From Colwellia sp. 12G3 (GTDB lineage Bacteria; Pseudomonadota; Gammaproteobacteria; Enterobacterales; Alteromonadaceae): a stretch of 64,000 nucleotides of DNA. The position numbers and the translations under genes were made by a program. The notes below the pieces were generated by a model. The model did not search any database and had not been told where the DNA came from. It saw only the letters and a program-made list of their open reading frames with translations. Location: contig NZ_PJAQ01000012.1 of NCBI RefSeq assembly GCF_002836775.1, positions 62,001 through 126,000 of the forward strand, written 5' to 3'. Numbering within the stretch: the first letter of the stretch is position 1; each line of letters opens with the position of its first letter. Positions 20,308 through 29,080 of the stretch are shown piece after piece.

Positions 20308-21720
20308 ATGTCAGCAGCCGCAAACTCTTCTTCGGCATACCAAACACAACAAAAGCTAACAGAGAGTGATTCAATGTTGGCCGATGGAAGTTTGGGGATC
20401 AGTGTAACTTCACGGATCGATTACAACTTACGTTTCACTAAACAAGCTGTGTTAGTCGTAGGTAATAATACTGACCAATATACACAACTGGCTAGCCAGT
20501 TTCTTGTTAATCTATCCAATGTAAAGCCTATTGCCAGCCAAGTTGATAACCACATTAATGTGGCGTTTGTCTCAGCTTCTTCAAAGTTAAATGATATCCA
20601 AATACGTTGTCGATTAATTGAGCAATTATTTGTAAATACCTTATTTGATCCTGAACAATCTCTCGCTGTAAGTGTTTTACAATTCGGTAAGCAGCATGGT
20701 GAGGCTATTTCAATTGTTATAGACCATGCACATGCACTTTCTTTGCAAATTAAATATGAATTGTGCCAGTTAGTAAGTTTAGCCAAAAAAAATAAGCTTA
20801 CAATTAACGTTATATTTTTTGGGCTAATTGAAGCTGCACAGCAACTTGCGATCAATAAAAGTTTGTTTAAAAATAAAATTGCTGTTATTGATGCTGGAAC
20901 TGGCCAGGTAATGAGTTTAGATGATAAACAATTTATACTAAAAAAGGATGTGGATCCTTTATCGTTATTACAAAAGGTAAGTTTACTTGGCGCTATGGTA
21001 CTTCTAGCTATTGCACTCATCTGGGTCTATCTGTTAATTGCAGAGGATGTAAATGTGCAAGCTTTCAACATTACGGAAAAAACTGTTCTGGAAAAGAGTA
21101 GTGAACATAGTTTATTACCAAGTAAATTGAACGACACCTCAGGTAATACATCGACCAGACAAATGCAGAAGAAACATAAAACTGAACCCGCGGAAAGTTC
21201 AAATAATGTTAGTAAATTGCCAGTATACGTCTTGGCAAGCAGTGAAGAAATTAATCAAGCTCTAATGACTATCTACTTAGCTAATCCTATTGAGAAAATA
21301 TCCGCAGAAGTTGATGATGTTATGCAAGCCCTAGTTGTTGCAGATGATAAAATCGATATCCATGTTGATAATGCAGCAAGTAAAGAAATAGCTAACCAAA
21401 TTAAAGTAGCTGAAATTACAAATAACTATTATCTAACTAAAGCAAAAGAATATGAAAATGGATATGTCGTCCAAATTGCTGGCTTTACAGATGAAACATT
21501 GTTGCAACGATTCTTAGCGCTTTACCCAGAAGAGAATTTTTATAACTATCAAAGAAAGCTTAATGATAAAAGCTTTACGGTTATCACCTCAAAGGTTTTT
21601 CAAAATAAAGCGGAAGCTAAAGCCACAATTCAGTTGTTACCAATACAACTTATCGAGCGCAAACCTTGGGTTAAGTCTATTTCATCCGTTATCAATGAAA
21701 TTAATACCTTTACGCGATAA
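20308..21720 (+). CDS. damX: DamX-like SPOR-domain cell-division protein
   Basis: 470 residues. The N-terminal cytoplasmic region (to about 225) resembles the AAA-like fold seen in DamX homologues but lacks an obvious Walker A. A membrane helix follows at about 230-250 (LLGAMVLLAIALIWVYLLI), then a low-complexity periplasmic linker and a C-terminal SPOR domain (about 385-465, YVVQIAGFTDETLLQRFLALYP). SPOR domains bind septal peptidoglycan lacking stem peptides, so the protein should localise to the division site. Position between aroB and dam supports the name. AAGG precedes the ATG. Confidence 0.88.
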   Translation: MSAAANSSSAYQTQQKLTESDSMLADGSLGISVTSRIDYNLRFTKQAVLVVGNNTDQYTQLASQFLVNLSNVKPIASQVDNHINVAFVSASSKLNDIQIRCRLIEQLFVNTLFDPEQSLAVSVLQFGKQHGEAISIVIDHAHALSLQIKYELCQLVSLAKKNKLTINVIFFGLIEAAQQLAINKSLFKNKIAVIDAGTGQVMSLDDKQFILKKDVDPLSLLQKVSLLGAMVLLAIALIWVYLLIAEDVNVQAFNITEKTVLEKSSEHSLLPSKLNDTSGNTSTRQMQKKHKTEPAESSNNVSKLPVYVLASSEEINQALMTIYLANPIEKISAEVDDVMQALVVADDKIDIHVDNAASKEIANQIKVAEITNNYYLTKAKEYENGYVVQIAGFTDETLLQRFLALYPEENFYNYQRKLNDKSFTVITSKVFQNKAEAKATIQLLPIQLIERKPWVKSISSVINEINTFTR

Positions 21721-21949
21721 TTCAAGCTACAATCCGCTCTGAATTTATTAAGTGAAGCTACTGCTTAAATCGGTAGCAAGAATAATAAAGATCGAACTTA
21801 GTTGAGGAAGGCTCTTACTAATACTTATTTTTATAAGATTAGACTTCTACACAGGGTTCCTGCACAGATCTATGCAAAATATAATAACTGCTATTATTCT
21901 CCTGAAAATAACGCCAGCATAAGTTGCAGTATTGGCAATAAGGCCTAGA

Positions 21950-22786
21950 GTGAGTAAAGATACATTGCAACCCAATATGCGATCTGCCTTAAAATGGGCC
22001 GGTGGAAAGAAACGAGTTATTGGTGATATCATGAAAGTTTTACCTGTTAAAGGTAAAAAAAGATTAGTAGAACCTTTCGTGGGTGGTGGCTCTGTTTTCT
22101 TGAATATAGACTTTGATGAATATTTATTAATAGATATGAATAAAGATCTTATTTCTCTGTTTAATATCATTAAAAATCAATCTGCTGAATTTATATTGGA
22201 TGCTGAAAAATACTTTAATGGTGATAATAATCATTCTGAAAAGTATTATGATTTACGTAAACAGTTTAATGAATCTAATGACTCATACGAACGCTCAGTG
22301 CTATTCTTATATTTAAATCGACATGGTTATAATGGCCTTTGCCGTTACAATAAAAGTGGTGGCTATAATGTACCATTTGGAAGATATAAACATCCTTACT
22401 TTCCAAAAGCTGAAATAGAGTTTTTCTCACAGAAAGCGCAAAGAGCAACGTTTATCCAAGGTGATTTTGAAACAGCATTTTCTCAAATTAAAAGTGATGA
22501 TGTTATTTATTGTGATCCACCATACTCGCCAATTAACAGAACAGCTAATTTCACCGCCTATGCAGGGAACTCATTTACGGATCAGGATCAGATACGATTA
22601 GTCGCTTGTGCTGAAAAAGCAAAAAAGCAGGGTGTGCCGACGCTTATTTCCAATCATCACGTAGAGTTTACTCGCGAACTTTATAAAAATGCCGATAAAA
22701 GAGAGCTTTTCCAAGTGCAGCGCTCAATTAGTCCGAAGGCTAAAGGACGAGTAAAAGTTAAAGAAGTATTAGCGCTTTATAAGTAA
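21950..22786 (+). CDS. dam: DNA adenine methyltransferase Dam
   Basis: Methylates adenine in GATC, used for mismatch-repair strand choice and replication timing. With this start, 278 residues; E. coli Dam has 278. Motifs: KWAGGK (15-20), EPFVGGGS (41-48, AdoMet binding), YLNRHGYNGLCRYN, and catalytic DPPY (189-192). The frame stays open to a TTG at 21932, but GTG 21950 has AAGG six bases upstream, so I prefer it. The C-terminal LALYK ends at a stop supplied by the terminal repeat of the family 1 element. E. coli Dam runs about ten residues further at this point. Confidence 0.94.
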   Translation: MSKDTLQPNMRSALKWAGGKKRVIGDIMKVLPVKGKKRLVEPFVGGGSVFLNIDFDEYLLIDMNKDLISLFNIIKNQSAEFILDAEKYFNGDNNHSEKYYDLRKQFNESNDSYERSVLFLYLNRHGYNGLCRYNKSGGYNVPFGRYKHPYFPKAEIEFFSQKAQRATFIQGDFETAFSQIKSDDVIYCDPPYSPINRTANFTAYAGNSFTDQDQIRLVACAEKAKKQGVPTLISNHHVEFTRELYKNADKRELFQVQRSISPKAKGRVKVKEVLALYK

Positions 22787-23019
22787 CCTGAACTCTGGAC
22801 AAGCAGCACTTGCTCAACATTCCCTTTTATCCCATTCTCAGCGTTAAAACGTCGATAAATAGCCAGCTATTCATAAACGTTTTGCCTTGATAATAGAATA
22901 GAATGAAACATTGATAGTGGATATAGCAACCTTGACCTTGTTATATCTTTGTTTTATAAGATAAATCAGTCTCTTCGCTTAAATATCAAGCACTCATTAT
23001 CCAGAGTTCAGGTTAAGTA
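22780..23019. repeat. Family 1 extragenic element, copy B, fused to the end of dam
   Basis: A 240-bp non-coding element with ends TAAGTAACCTGAACTCTGG (from 22780) and CCAGAGTTCAGGTTAAGTA (23001-23019). These are inverted copies apart from a two-base difference near the tips. The dam stop TAA at 22784-22786 lies inside the left end. The interior has a weak hairpin, AAAACGT with ACGTTTT. It fills almost all of the dam to BNR-protein gap. Confidence 0.82.
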
Positions 23020-23094
23020 ATATTTATATAGCTAAGTTAAAAGCATCAAGCTAATCTGCCACTAATTTTGGTGATATTACCTTATTTGAGATAC

Positions 23095-24189
23095 TTAACG
23101 CGTTTTTACAGCTATAAATGATAAAACCCCCACTTTACCTTCAGCGCCAGCCGCAAGAAATACACTGTCATCACTGGCTAAACTGTAAAAGCCCTGATCA
23201 AATTTACCCGTTTTACTTGGTTGGTTACTAACAAGTGCTTGCCAAGTATTACCCGCATCATATGATATATCTGTGGCCGTTTTACCCGTAGTCAGACAAA
23301 TCCAAGCTTGGCACGACATTGCCGTTCTCAATCCGATACTGCCAGTTTTTACTGATTGCCATTGACCATTAGATAACCGAGCCATGTTAGCGTATTCACT
23401 TTGTCTTTGTAGGTAATCTCCGCCGATAACAAAAGGCTGCTCTAGATGGTTTAATGCGACACCATACCCTCCAGACGTCTGCGTATCTTGATAAAGCGGC
23501 ACTGAGTTACGCTGCCAAGTTTCACCGTAGTCATTACTTTCATAAACGGATGCGGAAAAACCACCCGTAGCAATCCATGCTTTGCCATTATTGCCAACAA
23601 TTATACTATTACCACTCGCAGCAAAAGCCGCTTCTTTTGATTGAAGGCTAGGTATATTTTTTTTAGCTATTCGACGGAAAGTTTTACCACCATCAGTTGT
23701 TTTTTTAATGACATAATAACCATCAACAGGGTCACCTATTAACAAACCTTGTTGTTGATTCCAAAAGGCAATAGCATTAAAGAAGCCAAGTTTATCCCTA
23801 TTTTGATAAAGTAATTGCCAATGGTTACCTCCGTCAGTGGTTTTGTATAAAGTTGAAAGTGCACCAGTACCAGCTCCCATTATTATTGCTGTGTGATTAT
23901 CGAAAAGCTCGATATCTCGAAAGTCTCTTTTTAGCGCTATGGAAATGGATTTATCTTGCCATGTATTTCCTGCATCTTGACTGACAAAAATACTGTTATT
24001 GCTACCTGTTACCCAATAGGAGTCTTGTTTTATTGCCGTACCTCGTAAAGAGGCCTTATTTGGGATTGTTGAGTATGCCCATTTGGGTAGCTCACTCACC
24101 CTATTTACCTTGCTAATGCTTGCTGAGAATAAAGTTGATGAAAAAGTCGCAGAAATTAGCAGCGTATATAGAACGATTCTATTAAACAT
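23095..24189 (-). CDS. Exported BNR/YCF48-like beta-propeller protein
   Basis: 364 residues with an N-terminal signal peptide (cleavage near residue 23). At least five Asp-box/BNR-type repeats (SQDAGNTW, TTDGGNHW, TTDGGKTF, SNDYGETW, SYDAGNTW) spaced along the chain indicate a periplasmic beta-propeller of the YCF48/photosystem-stability or sialidase-like class. No catalytic residues can be assigned, so the role is unknown. It is followed on the same strand by the family 1 element, not by another gene. Confidence 0.8.
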   Translation of the reverse strand: MFNRIVLYTLLISATFSSTLFSASISKVNRVSELPKWAYSTIPNKASLRGTAIKQDSYWVTGSNNSIFVSQDAGNTWQDKSISIALKRDFRDIELFDNHTAIIMGAGTGALSTLYKTTDGGNHWQLLYQNRDKLGFFNAIAFWNQQQGLLIGDPVDGYYVIKKTTDGGKTFRRIAKKNIPSLQSKEAAFAASGNSIIVGNNGKAWIATGGFSASVYESNDYGETWQRNSVPLYQDTQTSGGYGVALNHLEQPFVIGGDYLQRQSEYANMARLSNGQWQSVKTGSIGLRTAMSCQAWICLTTGKTATDISYDAGNTWQALVSNQPSKTGKFDQGFYSLASDDSVFLAAGAEGKVGVLSFIAVKTR

Positions 24190-24383
24190 ATTTGTCTTTT
24201 ATTACATTATTGGTAGCAAAAGAATAAATTATTAGCTTTTAATAGCAAGGATTTTGTATACGATTTGTTTTTTGTGACGATGAGAGTACTTAGTATGACA
24301 AGGATAAACCTTTGTCAGAAGAGATTGAAAGTTAGATCCTAGAAATAATACCGAGCTATTCATTTTTACATAAGAGTGCTGGC

Positions 24384-24596
24384 TCAGCTTGGCATAACCA
24401 AACTAACAACCGCTATCAAGCATGTTATAAAAATTAGCACCGCTATGATGCCCGCAATAATAAAATGAGAGAGTTTACCTTGAGAGAAATCTCTTTTACG
24501 GTTACTTTCATTTTGTACGCCAAAGAAAGCCGCCGCAACACTTTTAAAAGTATTGATGATACTGCTTTTGGCGATAAAAGCTAAGGTCGATCTAAT
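24384..24596 (-). CDS. Small DUF2970-like membrane protein, start uncertain
   Basis: An open frame of up to 70 residues containing SVAAAFFGVQNESNRKRDFSQGKLSHFIIAGIIAVLIFITCLIAVVSLVMPS (shown in parts: AAAFFGVQNESNRKRDF, then one membrane helix). This matches the DUF2970 family, small single-helix proteins often beside cytochrome c oxidase assembly genes. No ATG, GTG or TTG occurs in frame after the upstream stop. Candidates are an ATT at 24596 overlapping the previous gene's stop, or an ATC just before NTFKSVAAAFFG. Either a rare start codon is used or the gene has lost its start. Confidence 0.55.
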   Translation of the reverse strand: MRSTLAFIAKSSIINTFKSVAAAFFGVQNESNRKRDFSQGKLSHFIIAGIIAVLIFITCLIAVVSLVMPS

Positions 24597-24903
24597 GGAG
24601 GCTATAATTGATCAACTCCACTAAATCTACAAAATGTAAATGTGTTGATTTGCTCTCACCAGATAACCAAGATATCCAGCTCTTACTGGACATATTGTTT
24701 GTGTGGCATGGATGATTTATATGGTTCATCGGTAAATTCGACTCAACAACCATACATGAACTGAGCAACTGTGCTTGTATGCTTTGACTGTTAGCATGTT
24801 TGTTCAGAATAAAAAGAAAAACCAGCGTAAGGGTGAAAGCAAAAGATAATTGCTTAAACCTTGAAAAATAGAAGTTTGTCATGATCCGTTTTGACATTTT
24901 CAT
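24592..24903 (-). CDS. Small hypothetical protein with one N-terminal membrane segment
   Basis: About 103 residues. A hydrophobic segment (LSFAFTLTLVFLFIL) is followed by a short periplasmic part with two Cys and several His (SSCMVVES, NHINHPCHTNN) and a C-terminal LHFVDLVELINYSLH. I do not recognise it. The frame runs up to a TTG at 24930, but that lies in the hairpin ending the porin gene. A start at ATG 24903, 24897 or 24882 is more likely. Its stop overlaps the beginning of the DUF2970-like frame, suggesting the two are coupled. Confidence 0.45.
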   Translation of the reverse strand: MKMSKRIMTNFYFSRFKQLSFAFTLTLVFLFILNKHANSQSIQAQLLSSCMVVESNLPMNHINHPCHTNNMSSKSWISWLSGESKSTHLHFVDLVELINYSLH

Positions 24904-24915
24904 ATACTTTAAACT

Positions 24916-24950
24916 AAAAGAGGTGAACAATTATAAGCTATGTTCACCTC
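24916..24950 (-). terminator. Terminator after the TorF-type porin gene
   Basis: On the minus strand GAGGTGAACA (24950-24941 complement) and TGTTCACCTC form a perfect 10-bp stem with an 11-base loop, followed by TTTT. It lies 57 bases beyond the stop of the porin-like gene. Confidence 0.85.
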
Positions 24951-25006
24951 AATGTCTTTGATTGTTTTTTCTACTATTAATTATTCATTACTATGAGTAG
25001 TTATGC

Positions 25007-25666
25007 TTATAGATCGATATCAATGCTATAAGCAACATAGAATTTCATATCATCACTACTGCCACCATCATCGTAATCAGTTTTTGATACACCGAAGGTG
25101 AAGTTGTTTTTGCTTAATGAAACACCAAAGTCAGTTGAGTCTGTAGAGAAATCACCACTGTAATTACCAAGGTGAAAATTAACTTCTACTTCATTAGCAA
25201 GGGTTAAGGCATAATCGGCATTAACGTAAACAGAATCTCCAGCATCAATGCCGTCAGTTGAAGCCGATGTTAATACAGCTACACCTACTGTTAAGCCAGT
25301 AAAAGTAAAGCTACCGTAGATTTCAGAAAAATCAGCATCATCAGCATCGGGGTAAGCGTAATAAATGAAACCGACATCATATGACATACTTTCATTGATA
25401 TCTGCACCAAAGCCACCGTACAAATCTAATTCAGTACCACCCCATGCATTTGATACCCAAGTACCAGCATAAAAACCTGAATCATTAGCATAATCAATAC
25501 CACCAGAAACAGCAGCATCACCACCTGTTTGCTCAAGCCCACGCCATAAATAGTTGTTAGTAGCAGCTACGTTAGCTGATAAACCCTCAGTAGCTGATGC
25601 TTGGATAGAGATAGTTGAAGCCGCGAGTAATGCTGTCATAGCGATAGTCGTTATTGCTTTTTTCAT
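25007..25666 (-). CDS. TorF-family putative outer-membrane porin
   Basis: 219 residues. Clear signal peptide (MKKAITTIAMTALLAASTISIQASA), then the family-typical start LSANVAATNNYLWRGLEQTGG and SGGIDYANDSGFYAGTWVSN, with alternating beta-strands to an aromatic-poor C-terminus (FYVAYSIDIDL). This fits the TIGR02001/TorF-like beta-barrel proteins of marine gammaproteobacteria. The mature protein is very acidic, as is usual for halophilic or marine exported proteins. The substrate is unknown. A terminator follows it. Confidence 0.82.
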   Translation of the reverse strand: MKKAITTIAMTALLAASTISIQASATEGLSANVAATNNYLWRGLEQTGGDAAVSGGIDYANDSGFYAGTWVSNAWGGTELDLYGGFGADINESMSYDVGFIYYAYPDADDADFSEIYGSFTFTGLTVGVAVLTSASTDGIDAGDSVYVNADYALTLANEVEVNFHLGNYSGDFSTDSTDFGVSLSKNNFTFGVSKTDYDDGGSSDDMKFYVAYSIDIDL

Positions 25667-25977
25667 AAAATGTCTCGTTATTGTTTGTTATAAAAAGTGT
25701 CTGACGATTAATTTGCAAGCATGATGCCTAGATTATAAATTATGACCGTTATTCTTCATGTTTTTTATATCTATAATAATCAGATGGTTAGTGTTTTGGT
25801 TGATTCTTATTATCGTAATTTTGTTTAGGTATCGGTAAGTTGATGGACCATATTGGTGCGCATTTTTAGTAAATGCTCATAAAAAGTGCAATAGGACGAT
25901 CAATAGCAATAGCTAGGAACTCGCATTTTTAACTAGCATGGGTATAATACCTGCATATTTTTTTAGGAAACTTGCCC
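25667..25977. other. Gene-free region between the porin gene and rpe
   Basis: About 310 bases separating divergent genes. It must hold the leader and promoter of the porin gene on one side and the rpe promoter on the other (consensus -10 TATAAT at 25943-25948). No further repeat or small gene was seen. Confidence 0.6.
25943..25948 (+). promoter_or_regulatory. Candidate -10 box for rpe-trpS
   Basis: A perfect TATAAT lies 29 bp before the rpe start. The -35 position is poor (TCGCAT at 25921-25926, spacer 16), so only the -10 element is convincing. Confidence 0.5.
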
Positions 25978-26652
25978 ATGTCACCATTTTTAATTGCTCC
26001 TTCTATATTATCTGCCGACTTTGCTCGCTTAGGTGATGATGTTGCTAATGTCTTAGCGGCAGGTGCCGACGTTGTTCACTTTGACGTAATGGATAATCAT
26101 TTTGTTCCAAATTTAACGTTTGGCCCTATGATATGTAAATCATTACGTGAATACGGTATTACGGCGCCAATTGATGTGCATTTGATGGTTAAAAACGTGG
26201 ATACGCTTATCCCTGGTTTTGCTGAAGCGGGTGCTGACATTATCACCTTCCACCCTGAAGCCAGTGACCATATCGATAGAAGTTTACAATTAATTAAAGA
26301 CAGTGGTTGTAAGGCTGGTTTAGTACTTAATCCAGCGACACCTTTACACTGTTTAGATTTTGTTATGGATAAACTTGATGTTATTTTATTAATGTCAGTT
26401 AATCCTGGTTTTGGTGGCCAATCTTTTATTCCAACAACATTAGACAAATTACGCTTGGTAAAAGAAAAAATTAAGCAAAGTGGTTATGACATTCGTTTAC
26501 AAGTCGATGGTGGCGTTAAAGCAAATAATATCGCAGAAATTGCTGAAGCAGGTGCAGATATGTTTGTAGCCGGTTCGGCAATATTTTCTCAAGCTGACTA
26601 TAAAGTAGCAATCGATGAGATGCGTAGTGAGTTAGCTAAAGTTTCTCAGTAA
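25978..26652 (+). CDS. rpe: Ribulose-phosphate 3-epimerase Rpe
   Basis: Interconverts ribulose-5-phosphate and xylulose-5-phosphate in the pentose phosphate pathway; TIM barrel. 224 residues. Motifs: [13 protein letters not shown] (4-16), [19 protein letters not shown] with metal ligands His/Asp, HLMV, and [10 protein letters not shown] followed by VDGGV. The frame also has a TTG at 25972, but ATG 25978 gives the family N-terminus and the better spacing from AGGA at 25965. rpe then trpS is the usual order after dam. Confidence 0.95.
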   Translation: MSPFLIAPSILSADFARLGDDVANVLAAGADVVHFDVMDNHFVPNLTFGPMICKSLREYGITAPIDVHLMVKNVDTLIPGFAEAGADIITFHPEASDHIDRSLQLIKDSGCKAGLVLNPATPLHCLDFVMDKLDVILLMSVNPGFGGQSFIPTTLDKLRLVKEKIKQSGYDIRLQVDGGVKANNIAEIAEAGADMFVAGSAIFSQADYKVAIDEMRSELAKVSQ

Positions 26653-26700
26653 GTATGAAGTTAAAATTAGTAAAGCATTCAGAATTTAAAGGGTAAAAAA

Positions 26701-27717
26701 ATGACAAGTAAACCTATTGTATTAAGTGGCTGTCAGCCGTCAGGCGAGTTAACTATTGGTAATTATTTAGGTGCATTGAAACAATGGGTTAATATGCAGT
26801 CAACACATGAGTGTTACTACATGCTTGTTGACCAACATGCAATAACCGTTCGTCCAAAAGCCGCAGATTTACGTAACGCAACGTTAGATGGTTTAGCTTT
26901 GTATTTAGCCTGTGGTGTTGACCCGGAGCAAAGCACTATATTTATTCAATCACATGTTCCTGAACATGCGCAATTGAGCTGGATACTAAGTTGCTATACC
27001 CAGATGGGTGAATTAAATCGCATGACTCAATATAAAGATAAGTCACAAAAGTCTGAAGCGAATATGAATGCTGGTTTATTTACTTATCCAGTATTGATGG
27101 CTGCTGATATTCTTCTTTACGGTGCAGACCGCGTTCCGGTAGGTGATGATCAAAAGCAACATTTAGAGTTAGCTCGAGATATCGCGACGCGTTTTAATAA
27201 CCTTTACGGTGATATTTTCACGGTACCAGATCCGTTTATTCCTGAGCATGGTGCCCGTGTAATGAGCTTGCTTGAGCCGACTAAAAAAATGTCTAAGTCT
27301 GATACTAACCCAGGTAACTTCATTGGTTTATTAGAAGACCCTAAAAAAATTGCTAAGAAAATCAAACGCGCAGTAACTGATTCAGATGAGCAAGCTCGTA
27401 TCTATTATGATCTTGAAGAAAAACCAGGTGTGTCTAACTTACTGTCATTATTATCGTGTGCAACAGGTAAGACTATTGCCGATTTAGTGCCTGATTATGA
27501 AGATAAAATGTATGGTCATTTAAAAGGTGATGTGGCGGATGCGGTAGTGGCTTTGTTAGAGCCCATTCAAGCTAAGTTCCATAAATACCGTGCAGATGAA
27601 GCCTTCTTAGAACAAGTCATGCGTAATGGTGCTGAGAAAGCTTCTGCTCGTGCTAGTAAAGTACTTACTGCGGTATACGATGCAGTAGGCTTTATTCCTC
27701 GTCCATTAATAAAGTGA
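26701..27717 (+). CDS. trpS: Tryptophanyl-tRNA synthetase TrpS
   Basis: Charges tRNA-Trp; class Ic synthetase. 338 residues. The HIGH-like motif is TIGN (18-21) within [17 protein letters not shown] and the second signature is KMSKS (196-200). It lies 48 bp after rpe in the same direction, probably cotranscribed. A family 2 element and then a bidirectional terminator lie downstream. Confidence 0.96.
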   Translation: MTSKPIVLSGCQPSGELTIGNYLGALKQWVNMQSTHECYYMLVDQHAITVRPKAADLRNATLDGLALYLACGVDPEQSTIFIQSHVPEHAQLSWILSCYTQMGELNRMTQYKDKSQKSEANMNAGLFTYPVLMAADILLYGADRVPVGDDQKQHLELARDIATRFNNLYGDIFTVPDPFIPEHGARVMSLLEPTKKMSKSDTNPGNFIGLLEDPKKIAKKIKRAVTDSDEQARIYYDLEEKPGVSNLLSLLSCATGKTIADLVPDYEDKMYGHLKGDVADAVVALLEPIQAKFHKYRADEAFLEQVMRNGAEKASARASKVLTAVYDAVGFIPRPLIK

Positions 27718-27733
27718 TTGAGTCTTAGGGGTT

Positions 27734-27895
27734 ATACCAATCACACAAAATAAGTGATCATTTCTACTTGTTAAAAGTAATAATTACTGCGTTATTTATT
27801 TAATAATTAGAACAACTAGTTAGTTAAATAAATGCCTTGTACTTATCACTTTTTCCTACGTATAAAATAGGTCACTTAATTAATGTAATTGGTAT
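27734..27895. repeat. Family 2 extragenic element, copy 1
   Basis: ATACCAAT (27734-27741) and ATTGGTAT (27888-27895) bound 162 bp of non-coding DNA. Read on the minus strand it begins ATACCAATTACATTAA and includes TACGTAGGAAAAAGTGAT. This aligns with the copy at 47817-47975, read on the plus strand (ATACCAATTCCATTAA, then TGCGTAGAAAAAATAAT). The two copies therefore lie in opposite orientation. Typical of small non-autonomous elements; no gene inside. Confidence 0.75.
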
Positions 27896-27949
27896 TATAG
27901 TAAAGCTCAGCATTTAACGCGTTACAATATTGCTAGTACAGCATAATGA

Positions 27950-27986
27950 AAAAGGCTTGTTTTCGAAAGAAAATAAGCCTTTTTTG
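27950..27986. terminator. Bidirectional terminator between trpS and the FHA gene
   Basis: AAAAGGCTTGTTTTC (27950-27964) pairs with GAAAATAAGCCTTTT (27969-27983), 15 bp with one G-T pair, loop GAAA. A runs and T runs on both sides serve both convergent genes. Confidence 0.88.
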
Positions 27987-28012
27987 TCACCTTTATTTAT
28001 AGTGTTTTCTTT

Positions 28013-29080
28013 TTATTCTTGCTGAGCTGCTTTATTTGCTTGTTCGAATAAAGCATTACTTTGCTCTAAAAAGCTAGCAACACTGTTGCTTTGTGCAATT
28101 AAATAGCTAGGTGCCATGATGGTAGCATTGTATTGTGGGTGTGGATTAAACTCTGGTTTTTTACTGTATTGTAATAAATAAGTACCACCGAACAGTAGTG
28201 TGGTAATGCTTAGTGCCACAATAATTCTGCGCTTCGCGCTTACATGAAAACCAATATAGCTATTTAACCAAAACAGACTAAACGCTAGGCCAATAGGAAC
28301 TAGCGTAATAATCAAACCGAGTACTGAATTACTCGCGGAGTTAAAAGCAATAATCTCTTCCAATAGGTCACTGAGCCACAACAGAATAAAAAAGGTAAAG
28401 CTAATACCAAGCTGGGCTAGTATTCGCGGATCATGTTTGGTGAGGTGAGACACTAATGCCACGCCTGCAGGCCATAAAGCAAAGAGTAAGCTCATACTAA
28501 ACGCACTAACAAACAGTTGGCTTATATTTGTTTCTGTCGGTTGGTTCAAATAGGAAATATTACCAGCGATAAGAATAAATAAAGCAATACTGGTAAATAC
28601 CGCAACAGGATGGCGAATTAAATCAATGAGAGATTCAAATGGGCTAAAAGCAATAGTATCGGCAATGCTATGGTTCTTGAAGAGTATTCTTAGCTGGCTT
28701 TTACCTAAAATGATCACATCACCATCATTAATCACCTGTTTATGACCATCTTGTTTTTTGCATTCGCTGTTTTCTAAGGTGGTGCCATTAACTGAATTAT
28801 TATCATGAATACACCAAGCGCCTTGAGAATAGTTTAACGATAAATGTTGAGGACAAATATGAGGGTCCGTTAAAATAATATCATTTTTATAATCTCGACC
28901 AATGGTAATATTATTCTGCTTTAGCCTATGACGATGTAACAACTTATGATTACGGGTGATTTCTTCAATAATAATCTCACCTTGCTCTATCGGTAAGTCA
29001 TCATTTGAAACAGGTATTGTTGGCTCTGTTTCAATGATGCCAACTTTAGCATCTTTCATTATGTCTATCTCTACTTCCAT
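28013..29080 (-). CDS. FHA-domain multispanning membrane protein
   Basis: 355 residues. An N-terminal cytoplasmic FHA domain (about 58-132; ITIGRDYKNDIIL, HLSLNYSQGAWCIHDNNSVNGTTLE) should bind phosphothreonine peptides. About five membrane helices follow (between 160 and 307), then a short polar tail rich in Ala/Gln/Asn. The GGAGG ribosome site lies inside the preceding protease gene, and the frames overlap by ten bases, so the two are translationally coupled. The pair suggests a membrane-linked sensing system joining periplasmic proteolysis to cytoplasmic phospho-signalling, but no kinase gene is nearby. Function unknown. Confidence 0.82.
   Translation of the reverse strand: MEVEIDIMKDAKVGIIETEPTIPVSNDDLPIEQGEIIIEEITRNHKLLHRHRLKQNNITIGRDYKNDIILTDPHICPQHLSLNYSQGAWCIHDNNSVNGTTLENSECKKQDGHKQVINDGDVIILGKSQLRILFKNHSIADTIAFSPFESLIDLIRHPVAVFTSIALFILIAGNISYLNQPTETNISQLFVSAFSMSLLFALWPAGVALVSHLTKHDPRILAQLGISFTFFILLWLSDLLEEIIAFNSASNSVLGLIITLVPIGLAFSLFWLNSYIGFHVSAKRRIIVALSITTLLFGGTYLLQYSKKPEFNPHPQYNATIMAPSYLIAQSNSVASFLEQSNALFEQANKAAQQE

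Noticed and set aside
20421-21020. 199-codon antisense open frame within damX
   Set aside because: No ribosome site and composition typical of an antisense shadow; damX on the other strand is a recognised gene.
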